Below, in pieces: positions 8,869 through 20,575 of a DNA stretch of 64,000 nucleotides (the first letter of the stretch is position 1; each line of letters opens with the position of its first letter). This DNA comes from Capitella teleta. Lineage: Eukaryota > Annelida > Polychaeta > Capitellidae. The notes beneath the pieces were generated by a model that saw nothing but the letters and a program-made list of their open reading frames with translations, searched no databases and was not told the DNA's origin. The stretch spans positions 92,575 to 156,574 of the forward strand of contig KB298546.1 of assembly GCA_000328365.1 (NCBI GenBank). Direction: 5' to 3'. The translations under genes were made by a program, and so were the position numbers.

Positions 8869-11190
8869 ATGGGACCCCTGATTGTGATATTCATCCTGTT
8901 GGCACAGACTTCTGCTCTGAGCTGCCCGACAGAGTGTGAGTGTTATACCAAAGATGGGAAACATTTTACCGAGTGCTTCACTGGAAACATGACCGACACA
9001 GTCTCCAATGTGCATCCAGACACGACCCATCTTGTCGTTCGACTTCGCAGTGATGCCTATTTCTATGATAAATCAGATATTTCACCCTGTTTTGTGCATT
9101 TGGAAAAAATGGAAGGTTTGATACTTGACCATGATGCCCAATACTGCTACTCAAAAGTTCGCCTTCAACGTTCTTCATTTCCAAAGTTCTCCAAGATGCG
9201 AGTTTTCATGAGTCGGTTGCAGCTAAACATCACTGCTGATGCTTTTGCAGGGATGAAGTTGATGGAGAGTTTGACTTTGACCAACACGATTGTGAAATGG
9301 GAGGAATTCCCACAGCTGATGAAGAAGAGTTTGTGCAAAATGCAGAAGATGAGGAGACTTGATTTGACGAAATTCACATCAGAGTCAGCAGCAAGTTCTT
9401 TTCAGAATGTTTTCAGGCCTGAACAAGTGTTTGCAGGATGTCAGATTCTGAGCTTACAAGAGCTGCGTCTAAGAAACAATGGAATCGTAAAGCTGTACTC
9501 GGAATTCTACAAACCATTTCCAGCTCTGAGTGTCTTGGATGTCAGTTATAATGAATTCTTCCAAACAAATTTCTACGCAACTGATTCAGGAGGTTTGGAA
9601 GGCATGTCATTAATTCTCTTTAATCCACTTCACACTATTGACATTAGCAATCAGATGGTCAAACTTCAGCAACAATCGTCATGGATTGCAGAAGATTTGA
9701 CAAAGAAAATTGATATCCCAATTCCAAAAATAAGCTGCAACCAAACCTCCAATATGTATTGGTTTCTGAAATTGGGCTTTATCAAGAAAAAAAATCGGGG
9801 TACATTGTTGATCAATATTTGCATAACAACAGAGATTTTTATCATGAATGGTTTGCATGGAAGTTCTAAATCGAGTTTGTGGCCTCATCATATGCATGAC
9901 ACCGATGTGGACTTGCCGTTTTTGCAAATACGTTACATTGATGCGTCGGACAATCGCCAAATTAGAATTGGACAGGCGGAAAATTGGAGATACCCTCATG
10001 GACTAGAGCATCTAGAGTACCTTAATCTTATTCAGAACTCTTTCACTATCTTCCATCATGCTCTTTTTAGCAGCATGAAATCCTTGAAAACTCTTCTGCT
10101 TGGCCACAACAGTTTAAATCAAAATGTATCCAAGTTGAACGTCAGAGAAAATCCAAAGCTGGAAGTCTTGGATCTTTCGTTTAATAACATATCTAACTTA
10201 CCTTCTAAGTTGCTTGATGGTATTTCATCTTTGCGGCAACTCAACCTCACCGGGAACAACCTCACTGAATTTAACATCAGTCTGGGCAGCTTGACAAACC
10301 TGAAACTTCTGAACTTATCAAGAAACAGCCTCAACATCCTTCCACTTTTCATGAGGTCACAGCTGGAAGGATTTTCTGGATCCTTAAAAGTGGATCTTAC
10401 TGGGAATCCCTTGTCATGCAGATGTCAGGACCTAGATTTCATCGACTGGCTCCGATCTACCCGAGTTGCCATCCACGATGTGCATCTTCTAACTTGTCAA
10501 GATTCCTCGGTTGGAGTGTACACACTGGGCACATTTGATATGAAGGTTATTAGGGACAGGTGCTTCCCAAACACACTTCAAACGATTGTTGTATCTGTTG
10601 CTGCGACCTTTGTGCTCACGGCAGCTCTCATGACGGTGCTTGTCATGTATTGCAAGAGATGGAAGATTCGATACTGGTGGCACATCACCAAGAAAGGCTG
10701 GCAACGACTGTCATCATCAGCAGACACAACCGAGTATGAGTATGATGCATTTGTGAGCTATGACTTCAAAGACTTCCCTTGGGTGAAACACGAACTGATG
10801 GTTGAGCTGGAGCAGAAGAGAAGCTTCAAGTTGTGTGTGCCTCACAGGGACTTCCCAGGAGGAGAGGTCCTGGAGGAGATCATCGTCGACCGCATCCACA
10901 AAAGCCGCAAGACCATTTTGCTGCTCACTCCTGAGTTTGTGAAGAGCCACTGGTGTGAGTTCGAGTTCAGAATGGCAAGGAATAAATTGTTTGATTCCGG
11001 AAATGACGTCATTGTGGCAGTGATTTTAAAGCCCTTGCCATCAGGGTGTGTGAGTGGAAGCCTTTATCAGGTTCTGAATCAGAAGTTGTATCTGGAGTGG
11101 GTGGAAGACAACGTTGATGCCAAAGACCTTTTCTGGGCGAAGCTTAATGATGCACTCACTGTGACTAACACCCTATATCAATCGTTGTAA
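8869..11190 (+). CDS. Toll-like receptor, single exon
   Basis: This encodes 773 residues. I chose the ATG at 8869 over the in-frame one at 8815 because it begins a signal peptide (MGPLIVIFILLAQTSALS). An LRRNT cap with Cys19, Cys23 and Cys25 follows. Leucine-rich repeats run from about residue 200 to 510, with clear LxxLxLxxN units such as LEVLDLSFNNIS and LRQLNLTGNNLT. Next come one LRRCT cap (NPLSCRCQDLDF, about 512-562), one membrane helix (about 567-590) and a cytoplasmic TIR domain (about 622-770). TIR box 1 is YDAFVSY, box 2 is RDFPGG with the signalling proline of the BB loop, and box 3 is LFW. A single LRRCT next to the membrane is the V-type layout. Known role: pattern sensing and MyD88-type signalling; the ligand cannot be inferred. 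It looks intact. Confidence 0.93.
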   Translation: MGPLIVIFILLAQTSALSCPTECECYTKDGKHFTECFTGNMTDTVSNVHPDTTHLVVRLRSDAYFYDKSDISPCFVHLEKMEGLILDHDAQYCYSKVRLQRSSFPKFSKMRVFMSRLQLNITADAFAGMKLMESLTLTNTIVKWEEFPQLMKKSLCKMQKMRRLDLTKFTSESAASSFQNVFRPEQVFAGCQILSLQELRLRNNGIVKLYSEFYKPFPALSVLDVSYNEFFQTNFYATDSGGLEGMSLILFNPLHTIDISNQMVKLQQQSSWIAEDLTKKIDIPIPKISCNQTSNMYWFLKLGFIKKKNRGTLLINICITTEIFIMNGLHGSSKSSLWPHHMHDTDVDLPFLQIRYIDASDNRQIRIGQAENWRYPHGLEHLEYLNLIQNSFTIFHHALFSSMKSLKTLLLGHNSLNQNVSKLNVRENPKLEVLDLSFNNISNLPSKLLDGISSLRQLNLTGNNLTEFNISLGSLTNLKLLNLSRNSLNILPLFMRSQLEGFSGSLKVDLTGNPLSCRCQDLDFIDWLRSTRVAIHDVHLLTCQDSSVGVYTLGTFDMKVIRDRCFPNTLQTIVVSVAATFVLTAALMTVLVMYCKRWKIRYWWHITKKGWQRLSSSADTTEYEYDAFVSYDFKDFPWVKHELMVELEQKRSFKLCVPHRDFPGGEVLEEIIVDRIHKSRKTILLLTPEFVKSHWCEFEFRMARNKLFDSGNDVIVAVILKPLPSGCVSGSLYQVLNQKLYLEWVEDNVDAKDLFWAKLNDALTVTNTLYQSL

Positions 11191-11199
11191 CTATGTCAT

Positions 11200-11380
11200 A
11201 ATCAAATTCATAATTTCCTTCCAAAAATGACGTCATCATAGCAGATGAGGTCTCTGCCTTGTGTGTGTCGAAGTGCTGAAGAAGATGGTGTATATGAACT
11301 GGATGAACTGGATGAACGAGGTTGCAACCACTCGAGATCTCTTCTGGATGAAATGACGATCTCACTGTGGCCTCTGTATT
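11200..11380 (+). pseudogene. Remnant of a second TIR-domain 3' end
   Basis: Just after the receptor stop, 11205-11375 aligns with the receptor's own coding positions of about 10975-11165. AATGACGTCAT (11225-11235) matches 11002-11012. GTATATGAACTGGATGAAC matches the YLEWVEDN region, and GATCTCTTCTGGATGAA matches DLFWAK of TIR box 3. Deletions and a frame change near the end make it non-coding. It looks like the tail of a tandem receptor duplicate, with no leucine-rich part nearby. Confidence 0.6.
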
Positions 11381-12437
11381 CAGATCTGATTGTGGAACTA
11401 TTTTGGAATTGAATGTTGAAGAAATTTGATAGCACCCCAATTTCGCACAATTACACTGAGTAAAATGGCGCAGAGATTTTGTGATTGGAAAGTTATGTTT
11501 GGCCATTATGATAAACAGATTATGTCTAATATAGAACGATATCTGAACTGCAAATTAATCATTGTTGCTTTAATTGTTTCGACATATCAATAGTTTACCG
11601 AGATTGGTGACCACTGATGCTTTACACTTAGTTTCTCACAGTATCCATGGCAACCAATAAACTAACTATCATAATATGCGTGTATGTTTCTTCAACTCAA
11701 CGCCAATGGTATCCTTCATTTGCAAGATCAAATAATTATGTCTTCAATGGAAATATAGCTCAGCATTATGTAATCATGCTTGTCATTTACATGCTGTTCA
11801 ACAAGGCCAGATTCTCAAGCTAAACATATATTAGAGGGTTATTCACAAACGAGTTGTTCAAATTCAGAGATGTTGGCAAGCAACCAACAGATAAAAAAAA
11901 TAGCAAAAGACGCCGCACACATTACGAACGTTAATTGATTATGTGTTTCAATCAAATGCTGTTTGACAGGGTCCGATTCTCAAGTAAAATATACTAAATA
12001 AATAATATTTTATTCATTTATAATGCACAAATATGAAAGCTTGAATCAACAACAAAAACAATAATATTAAAAAAACCAATCATGCAAAAGCGTCTTTGTA
12101 AAGCAGTCTTAAAAAGAAAAAAGAAAAAAATGGAATTTGCTTGTGAAGCTCCAACGCTCCCCTGTAATTCGTTCCACTTCTTTAAAAAAGCCGTACTTGA
12201 TTAGGCATCGTTCTCCAAACACATTCTTCATTCTCATAATAGCCAATCTATGTTTATCATTTGTGAATCGTAAGTCTCTTCTTGATTGGTGTGGGACACA
12301 GAAGTTTTTCAGATATTAAAGGGCTCTTGGTGAGTGGACTGCTACTTGGATGAGAGTTTTATTTAGTTTACTACTTGCCTTTTTTTCTTCAAAAATGGCT
12401 AAAAATCTTGATTAAACCTTCATCAGTTAAATTTATA
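11381..12437. other. Intergenic AT-rich region
   Basis: No supported gene. The plus-strand open frame at 12137-12319 has no recognisable domain. Confidence 0.4.
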
Positions 12438-12808
12438 TCACATTCTTCTACCGCTCCTTCCAGGGGCATTGCGCAGCCATTTCTTAATTGTCTCCTGGAT
12501 GGCTGCATCCCTGGCAGAGGCAAAGATGGTCTGCATGACTGCATCTGAAAAAAATAACATCCATGTAGAAAAATCCAGTGTGATGCAAACTTAACGGATT
12601 AACAGTCGAATAAAACAGGTAAAACAGAAAAACGAAATTATGATAACAAATGAATACAAACTAAGGTAGGAAAAATCTTACCATTGATCGCCAGCTGGAA
12701 GAGAGTGCCCTTGAAGGTTCTTGATCTTGCCGCAAATGTTTAGGTTTGCAGCAAGGGAGTCGTTGAAGAGGGCATTCAGTGTGTTCGCAATACACTTGTC
12801 CAATGAGG
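12438..12808 (-). pseudogene. DUF4806-like C-terminal fragment
   Basis: On the minus strand 12808-12682 reads DKCIANTLNALFNDSLAANL, then after one frame change KGTLFQLAIN. A plausible 137-bp intron (12681-12545, GT-AG) leads to 12544-12438, which reads DAVMQTIFASARDAAIQ, then ETIKKWLRNAPGRSG and a stop. The pattern L..LF...L..N..GK..F....L.......A......IKKWLRNAP resembles the DUF4806 domain of multi-copy, often transposon-linked animal proteins. It lacks an N-terminus and is frame-broken, so it is probably a relic. The family call rests on motif resemblance only. Confidence 0.45.
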
Positions 12809-13230
12809 CGCCTCAGTCGAGAGGTTTGCCACTTAGAAAAGATAAGTACCGACCTAAGAGACTGTACTTTGGTATATAGTCACCCTTACCCATGGATTGA
12901 AAGTCCAACGCCCAACCACTGAGTCACATAGGTAACTGGTCGTAACTAGCCATCTCATTTATCTACATGCATCTATCATAATCGTCCAAACCTTCTATTT
13001 CCAAGTACATATATTAAGGTGAATTATTATATTTTGCTGAATTAGTGAATTTAGTACAGATTTATGTCAGTAGGTAATTTGGTATAAACTGACATAAAAT
13101 GTTTGACACAAAATGTTTTGGTCGCTGGAATTTCTTGAAAGTCTAGATTCATTTGTAACCTTCGTTCCATTTCCCCGATTATCTGGTTATTTGTCCATAC
13201 ATTTTCAAGTTCTCAGTTTGATAACAATTT
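12809..13230. other. Intergenic, no gene seen
   Basis: Unique AT-rich sequence with no open frame of note. Confidence 0.4.
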
Positions 13231-13239
13231 TTTTCATTT

Positions 13240-13480
13240 ATTTTTATAATATTTTTTAATATAATAATATAAATATATAATATAATAATATAAATATATA
13301 ATATAAATATATAATATAATAATATAAATATATAATATAAATATATAATTATATAATATAGATATATAATTATATAATAAAATATATAATAAAATACAAA
13401 TATATAATATATAATATATTATAATATATTTTATATTTTTATATATTATATTTTTGTGTGTGTTTATATATTATATTTTT
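13240..13480. repeat. AT-rich minisatellite (TATAATATAA type)
   Basis: Imperfect repeats of AATATATAATATAA units make up nearly all of this stretch. Confidence 0.85.
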
Positions 13481-13622
13481 CATCAAACTCAGTTTGATAT
13501 TTATTTTTATTTTTATCTCATTTATTCATATATAAATATCATAATAATTTATTCATAATAATAATATCATATATTATTTCATTTATCATATGTATGTATA
13601 TGGATTTTAGTCTGCAACAAAC

Positions 13623-13725
<103 letters not shown>

Positions 13726-14415
13726 CCCAAGTTACAGACTTCAAAATTAAGCCTAGGAAGGCATCTGTGTTAATTGTATGCATAATAAAATTTTAATAAC
13801 CGAATCTCCACTCCAATTTTTGTGGGTGATCATTTGCACTAAAATCATTATAAGAAAACAAGACTACATTAACCCAATGACAATTTGGATCGTTATGATC
13901 TTCATGTGCACCACGATGACGTCATTTACTACCATTTTTCCAGTGAGAAGAATTTGAGAATCACTAATTTTCTACTTTTCTACTTTTCTACTTTTCTTTG
14001 CTTTTTTAATGATACAAGATGTGTCATTTTGTTTGGTATTCTTCATATACATCCATTACCAACGTAAGACTGCATGCGTGTGTATGTTGATAGTCTGTTA
14101 GACTTAAAGGGAATTTCCAACATCAGGTCTGTAAGTTTAACATTATGGCTAAGGATTACGGGTATGTTACTTTATAATTTGCCATAAATATTTTGTTTCT
14201 TACTCGAGCACAAAAGTACACAAATGTGATTCTAACCACTTTTAACAAAGCATGCATGGCAGCATGCAGGTGAAAATTATTATAAAAATATAGAAATAAT
14301 AAATTAATTAAAATACACATCATCATGATCATGTACAACACTTGTACAACATTTGTACAGTTCAAGTACAATTAATTTAGTGAATTTACACAGCAACATA
14401 AACTTACTTGAATTG

Positions 14416-14744
14416 CTAAGCTTTCAGCACAATGAGATCTCTGCTATTGTCATAATGCTCCCTCTCAGAGACACTGGGCTCAGGGGATTTCTTCGCTTCA
14501 GTGAGCTCTGTCAGTTCCATGTCTTGAGCTCCTTGTGAAAGTTGTGACAACTCGAAGCTGTCATCGCTCTCACACTCCTCATCAGAGTCTGGGGTTCTAA
14601 GAAGTTCCAAATCGCAGTCAAAATCGTCGTCCGAATCAGGTACCTCGTCGTCATCTTCATTATTTTAATATTCGTTGATCAAAGCAAAAGCTTTCTCACG
14701 ATCACCAGCTGAAGAGCTGAAAAGGCGCGCTATTTCGACGTCCA
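14416..14744 (-). pseudogene. Acidic open frame, possibly a broken first exon
   Basis: A minus-strand ATG at 14744 starts MDVEIARLFSSSAGDREKAF. After an in-frame stop (near 14667) the same frame continues with a very acidic stretch (DSDDDFDCDLELLRTPDSDE) to 14416. A GTAAGT donor-like sequence follows at about 14409. Acidic N-termini of this kind occur in transposases as well as host proteins. I do not recognise the family. Confidence 0.25.
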
Positions 14745-15364
14745 TTATGACAGATGTGGGTCGAGTCAAAGGTTCACGACCCCGGCTCAACCAATCAGTG
14801 AACGAGCCCTGTGTCAGCTAGTTCATTAAGATATATTTTAGGTCAAACTGCGGATAATATTCATGACATAGTGGTCCTATTTTAAGCTTTCTGCTTCTTT
14901 CATTTTATTTAATACGTGACGTCAGACTGCATTATAAGAGAGTTTTCTTGCAGATCTTTTTTTTGATATAAAATATGGCGGGTTTTGCCGAAAAACTACT
15001 GGCGATCCGGCGGGTCAAAAACCGTGATAATCGGCCATTGTATCGGACTTTTATCTATAATGTCTCAAGGCTGCTGTTGGAAAATATCTTATTTGAGGCA
15101 CTTAGGATGTTAATTCATGCCTAAAACTTCGGGATATGGTGCATGGATGATTTATGAAGGCTCTGAGCCCAAAACCTGAAAACCGCTTATAATCACCCCA
15201 CATGGTGTTTTTCGCTCATAGCTCGCTTTCGCAATTTGCGACTTGTCGGTTTTGCCGTCGACGCTCATATTTCTCGTGAATTGCAGCAGAAAACAGATTG
15301 CTTTCATTTCATCAATGTTTTGTGTATACACATTTGCTTCCCATTTTTGTGGGAGCACGATTTG

Positions 15365-15397
<33 letters not shown>

Positions 15398-15525
15398 CAA
15401 TCAAAATACTAAAAAAAAACGAATATTGCTAGAAATAAAGCCACGATTAACACAACGCAGTTATGGGAACATTTTTATTTTGTTTTGTATCGCCTCCCAA
15501 GCCCTTTCCTTCTTATAACTATTTG
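14745..15525. other. Intergenic with a 30-bp poly-T tract
   Basis: No gene is supported. A run of about 30 T lies at 15368-15397; open frames crossing it are artefacts. Confidence 0.5.
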
Positions 15526-17092
15526 ATCAGAGATACTCTATAGCATGGATTGATCGCTCACATTGATATAATGTTGCCGAAGTTCGTTATGATAGCGACG
15601 AGATTCAAAGCGGTTACTTCCGGTTACCAATAATCACGGCTTGAAGAATAGGTCGAGATCGAGAGCAACAACAAATTGACAGATTTTTGGCAGCAAAGTG
15701 GGAATTATCAGTGGCGTGAATCTAGAACCTTTAGATGAAATCATTTATNNNNNNNNNNNNNNNNNNNNNNNNNNNNNNNNNNNNNNNNNNNNNNNNNNTT
15801 GATGCATACAATCGACATTATTTTTTTAAAGGTCTTACTACATTAAATTAAAAGGCTTTAATTAAAAATTATAGTACGATACTACATGTCATTTGCATCC
15901 TATAATAATTAATAAGTATATATTGTTTTGCTGCAGCTGATTCTATCATCAATCCTTTTAATACAATTTCAATTTAATTCTCTGAGCTTCATGGACACTA
16001 TTCGCCTTGGGAAAGCAACGCAAAGCAAGTAATTGTCATTTAAAGGATTTGATGTGAGTGGCTTTTAAAATTCTCAACATCAATTCAATGCAAAATCTCA
16101 TAAATACCAGTCATTCATGAATAGGCTTACAATGTTTAATGGAATCACAAGAGCATAAGGTGATATACTGCAGCTCACTCATAAAATTTTATTTCACCAT
16201 GAATATTTCAATATAATAGAACAGTTAGAAATAAACTATGAAAAATACGCATGAAAGGGAAGAGCCTTGAGAACAAAATTTCAGATAAAAACAGTCTTTA
16301 GAATTATTCAAGTAATGTTAATTTTGCTATATAATATCTTGATCAATAAAACGTGCAAATTTGTTTTCTCAAGAATAACTGACTTCATGATGATTAGCAA
16401 TGTGATCCTTTACCTGTGCATGGGTGGCTTAATTCAATCTCCTCAATCATCAAACATATGAGAGCTGATGTTGAGATAGCAGTGCTAGGCAGGCAGAGTC
16501 CCAACAATTCATCCCTTTTCTAGTAGTCAAGTAGATATTCATGAAAGGCCTGCTGATCCTTGAAATCCCCAGCCAGGTCTAAGGTCTAGATAATAAAATG
16601 AAACTTGAAGTCAGAAAACTAAGGAAAGTTTGTTGATTAGCGAACTTACCGGCACTGATCACGGAGTCAAGAAAGAAATTAAATCTCTGCACAGAACACT
16701 TCATTGAGGGGTGAGAATCAGAGGCTCACTTGTATCTCATTTTGATTATCTGCATGTTGATGTTGAATATTTTATTTAGACAGTGTTCTGAAAGTTAATT
16801 AGGATTAAAGCACCAATTGTGGGCGTTTCTACTTCGAATAACATTCACCTCGTTTGAATCTGGCGACCTGCTCAACTTTTCATGCCACGATAATAGAGAC
16901 GCATCAAAAGTTCAGAAGAATGAACAGTTTTTCGTTCCGCATTTACCATCAGCTGTTTGTTGCCAATGTTATTGAATGTAAATTATATCAACCGGAAATA
17001 AATTTTCTCCTTATTCAATGCGTTATGAATTTAGTGAACTTCGAGCAGCTTTTTCTGTGAGCGATCAATCCATGCTATAGAGTATCTCTGAT
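15526..17092. mobile_element. Putative DNA transposon bounded by 36-bp perfect inverted repeats
   Basis: ATCAGAGATACTCTATAGCA at 15526 continues to 15561 and is matched exactly in reverse complement at 17057-17092. Both ends are flanked by TTG (15523-15525 and 17093-17095), a possible 3-bp target duplication. Weak inverted similarity extends inward (CGAAGTTC on both sides). No transposase is visible, and the interior contains the assembly gap. Confidence 0.5.
15749..15798. other. Assembly gap (50 N)
   Basis: Fifty consecutive N. The round number suggests a placeholder rather than a measured length. Confidence 1.
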
Positions 17093-18290
17093 TTGATGAT
17101 TTTTTTTGCTGTTCTAGAAAGAATTGAAAGGTGGGGCTTCTTCAACTGATTGCGGTAGGCTGCTCTAGTGTGCTTTGACACGTTTAGAAAATGAATGGTG
17201 TTAACTGTTAACGGTTAACACTGTTCAACCAGGTACCACATTTTTACACTCTGCAATGTGTCATGCAGAGATGAACATGAAGGCTTTCTCTTTCTCTCCA
17301 GGCCCTCTTAAAATAGTTCAAAATGATTTAACTCCAAATTATTTTCTTGAGGGTGTTTGATTACTAGGTAACTAACTATTTTTGTACGTAATGTGAGGAA
17401 ACAGTTCAAAGGCCTTTCGTGGATTGAAGGAAATTTTCACATTTTCGGAGGCTGCAAGGATTTGCTCAGATATTATTTCATTTTATTCACGAAATAAACT
17501 TTCACATCATAGAAAAGAAGAAAATAGCATAGGTTAGAAAATAATAAGGGAGAAGAAAAAGGAAACGGCATGTCATCGCACATAAGAAATAAAAGACACT
17601 CGATTTTTTGTCTATTGAAAATAAAATTTGCATTTGATCTGTTGACAATTAAATCCTCAATTGCCTGAATGGTGCATGTCTCATCTTGAATATATTCTAG
17701 TGCAAATGCGTTAAAAACGGTGCGTTTCAGTTGTGCAACAATGCAGTAACTGAACGAACTACTGTTGCTTTTTGTGAGATTGCCAAACATTTACGGACAC
17801 ATTAGTTTTTCCTTTAAACACATTTTGCAAATTGCATTTAACAATTGGGTTGCTATGGATACACAAAGAGTGTCAAAAAGATACAAAACATTAGTGGAAT
17901 ATATAACGCGGTGGAATATAGCTCGACTTGAACTTGCTAGATGGCAGTACAAGCAACCATTCAATCAATTTTAGCACATTTCAATTATAGCGCATTTGTA
18001 CATTAAAGATGATAATTATATTCAAATGCAATAATGTGAAAAAAAAAATCATAACACATAGAAACCTAGATGAGTACAATACATTACTCATAACACAAAC
18101 ATTAAGATGAAAAAAGGCATTAACATGCAAGTTTACGCTAGTATTTTCTGCTGTATAAAAGGCATCAACATGGAAATGCAAGTTTAAGCTTGTTTTGTTT
18201 TTTTCTACTGTTGATGTCATCAGATTGCACGAATAATCTAGTTGTTATCAACAGGGAACAGATCAGTCCTGGAGAGACCAAGATCGCAAA
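17093..18290. other. Intergenic, no gene seen
   Basis: No supported gene. A small palindrome GTTAACTGTTAACGGTTAAC lies at about 17200. The open frames at 17473-17790 and 17981-18220 show no domain. The right end probably holds the 3' untranslated region of the DUF1647 gene. Confidence 0.4.
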
Positions 18291-19496
18291 TTACGTAATT
18301 GCGCACTTCTTTAGAGTAAACTTTCCTGTAGATTCTCGTGAAATACGAAAAACACTTTTGCGATGGATTTCTTTCTCGAAATTGTACTCACTATTGTTGT
18401 GATTGTATAAGTTGCTTGCTAGTATATTCAGTGCCGATTGATCCACCCGGTGACAACCAGCATAAGTGCGCAGGACGTCGCCTTTCTTAAATTTACAACC
18501 CAATTGCATCGTTGGTGTCATGCATTCAGCTGTTAAACTGCACAGAAACCATGGCCAAATAATGCCGTCAAACACTTTGTGGGTTTTATAAACCAGAGTC
18601 GCTCCAGATTGTCCTTGGCAGCATCTCTTTTGACCTTCAATGTCTGTTGGTAAATACGCGTACATACCAGGGTGGGTCGCGGCATATGTGCTATGGTGGG
18701 CGTTCGACATCATCGCAAAACCTCCATTTCTGATTACATTCTGGAACAGAACCGAGAAACCAGAAGAGGTGAAGAAACGAACTGAGGCATCAATCCAGAA
18801 TACTCCTGAGTTGTTGATCAGGGCATCCATGATGCACAGGATTTTGGCCCCCTGAAATCTGGGACTCCCACTCTGATGTTTGGAGGCAGAGTATAAGGAG
18901 AAGTCGAAGGGCACATAGGTGACCCCACACAAGGTTTTCAGCAGCTCAACCTGCCCTGAGCTTAATCCCCAGTCATAGAACATAATCCTGTGTTTTGGAA
19001 ATTGCTCCTGGACGGTTGCTATCGAGCCCAAGCTTTCTCTGAAGTGATCTCCAGAGCACGCCATCACAAATACGAAATCTAGCACGCTATCGGCATCCAG
19101 AGTCTCCAGATAATTGATGGGTATTTGGTATTTGCTTAGCAAAACTCTTGAGACTGGTAGTACTTTGCCGTACTTGGTGGTATTTGTTCGTGTGTCCTCG
19201 TAAGGGTACCTGAAGAATTCATAGCCGTCGGCTGCCTCAGGTAGCTTCAGGGAGCTGTCGTTTTGCAGGTTTATCCGGGGAGAAAATCCGGGAAGATGTG
19301 AGTAGGGGTTGGGGAAATCCTCTGCAATTGACAGATCTTCTGGTTTGAATAGAAAATACACCAGCACTACGCTGCAAATGGAAGCGAGCAAAACCAAGTG
19401 AAGTGCCAACTTCTCCAATCCCAGACTTCTGCCCATGGCAAGGATGGTAGAATGATGATCTATACTATCAAGTTTCTGCCTTCTTTGCCGTTTCAA
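18291..19496 (-). CDS. DUF1647-family type II membrane protein, single exon
   Basis: This encodes 401 residues. A short basic N-terminal tail (MKRQRRQKL) is followed by one hydrophobic helix (about residues 30-50) and a lumenal domain, the topology of Golgi glycosyltransferases. The lumenal part shows FVMACSGDHFRESLGSI, FPKHRIMFYDWGLS, FWIDASVRF with its acidic pair region, and CHRVDQSALNIL near the C-terminus. This motif order is that of DUF1647, a family expanded in nematodes and present in other invertebrates. Function in the family is uncharacterised; a glycosyltransferase role is inference from topology. A second in-frame Met at residue 21 could also serve as start. It is divergent from, and about 2.1 kb away from, the cubilin start. 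Confidence 0.8.
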   Translation of the reverse strand: MKRQRRQKLDSIDHHSTILAMGRSLGLEKLALHLVLLASICSVVLVYFLFKPEDLSIAEDFPNPYSHLPGFSPRINLQNDSSLKLPEAADGYEFFRYPYEDTRTNTTKYGKVLPVSRVLLSKYQIPINYLETLDADSVLDFVFVMACSGDHFRESLGSIATVQEQFPKHRIMFYDWGLSSGQVELLKTLCGVTYVPFDFSLYSASKHQSGSPRFQGAKILCIMDALINNSGVFWIDASVRFFTSSGFSVLFQNVIRNGGFAMMSNAHHSTYAATHPGMYAYLPTDIEGQKRCCQGQSGATLVYKTHKVFDGIIWPWFLCSLTAECMTPTMQLGCKFKKGDVLRTYAGCHRVDQSALNILASNLYNHNNSEYNFEKEIHRKSVFRISRESTGKFTLKKCAIT

Positions 19497-20065
19497 TATC
19501 GTTAACTGTGTCTTACTTCGATTGTGCGTTACTTTTTTTTCTTTTCTTCAGAACTGATGTATAGTGCAGTTATTATACATGTATTGATTTAGTTTCACTC
19601 CGAATTGTGCATATGTGTATTTTTTTCGATCACAGCAAGAAACAATATATCTTGTTGCCACGTTGTCATGATATCCAACCTCTCTGTGTACATAAATAAA
19701 AATTCATCATTTATTCAAGCTGGCTGACAGCTGTGTTACAATTCAGAAACCAACCCATTCATGTGCCAATCAATCGATTAGTAGATAGAAGTGATTTAAT
19801 TTCACAATTCAGCGTATTCAGTATCACGTGATCATTTTTTGTACGATGCCTGATTCCACGAAAGGCTCGAAATTTCAGTCCGAGCGTCGTGGATGCTTAT
19901 TGGTAAAAGGAGGACGTTGCTGTTGATAAATTAGTTGGCAGTAAATTTCAAAACCCGGATTGATTGTTGTGGCCCTTTGCAAAAATTGCAAGATGAAGGG
20001 ATGGATGCTATTGTATTTGGCGGATTATTTGCGTGAAAATTGTAATATAACCCTGACATCTAAAA
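19497..20065. other. Upstream region of the DUF1647 gene
   Basis: No gene seen. It presumably includes the DUF1647 promoter, close to 19500-19560. Confidence 0.4.
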
Positions 20066-20575
20066 TGTTAATTAGTATAGCGTCGTAAAGAAGAGACAGA
20101 AAAATCTGTCGAGCTGTACACTATGTTTTATTAAAGAGATATATGAGTTTATATAGGGTTGATATGGCTATTGAGTTATTGACAGAGTGAAATGAGCATT
20201 GAGAAATTCCGAGATGATATGTGATGAAATACGCTACTCCTGGTACTCCCGATGTTGGGGTGCCGTGTTGCGAGACCGGGATGACGGGGGACTGACCCAA
20301 CATCCTCACATCTTGCTTGACAAATTGTCCGGGGAGCTTTGGTGCATATGCCTAAGGGCGGCATCCGCAGCAGACACTCTGTTCTCTTTCGGTGCTGTTC
20401 GTAGGCCCAACATGGTCCACGGTAGCTGCGAGCACCAATCCGGTCCCTGCAGCTTGGCTTGTAGGGTCGCTTTCAATGACCAATGGAAACGTTCGACCAA
20501 TCCGTTGCTCTGTGGGTGGTAGGCGGTTGTGTGACGAATCTTGCAAAGTAAATCAAGGATTGGTGACAGATTCAA
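20066..20575 (-). mobile_element. Ty3/gypsy LTR retrotransposon fossil (integrase piece and LTR)
   Basis: Positions 20575-20306 on the minus strand show the integrase core hallmark TAYHPQSNGLVERFH. Next to it 20302-20066 looks like one LTR of about 237 bp with TG...CA ends. Only the 3' part of the element is present; it is broken and old. Confidence 0.65.
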
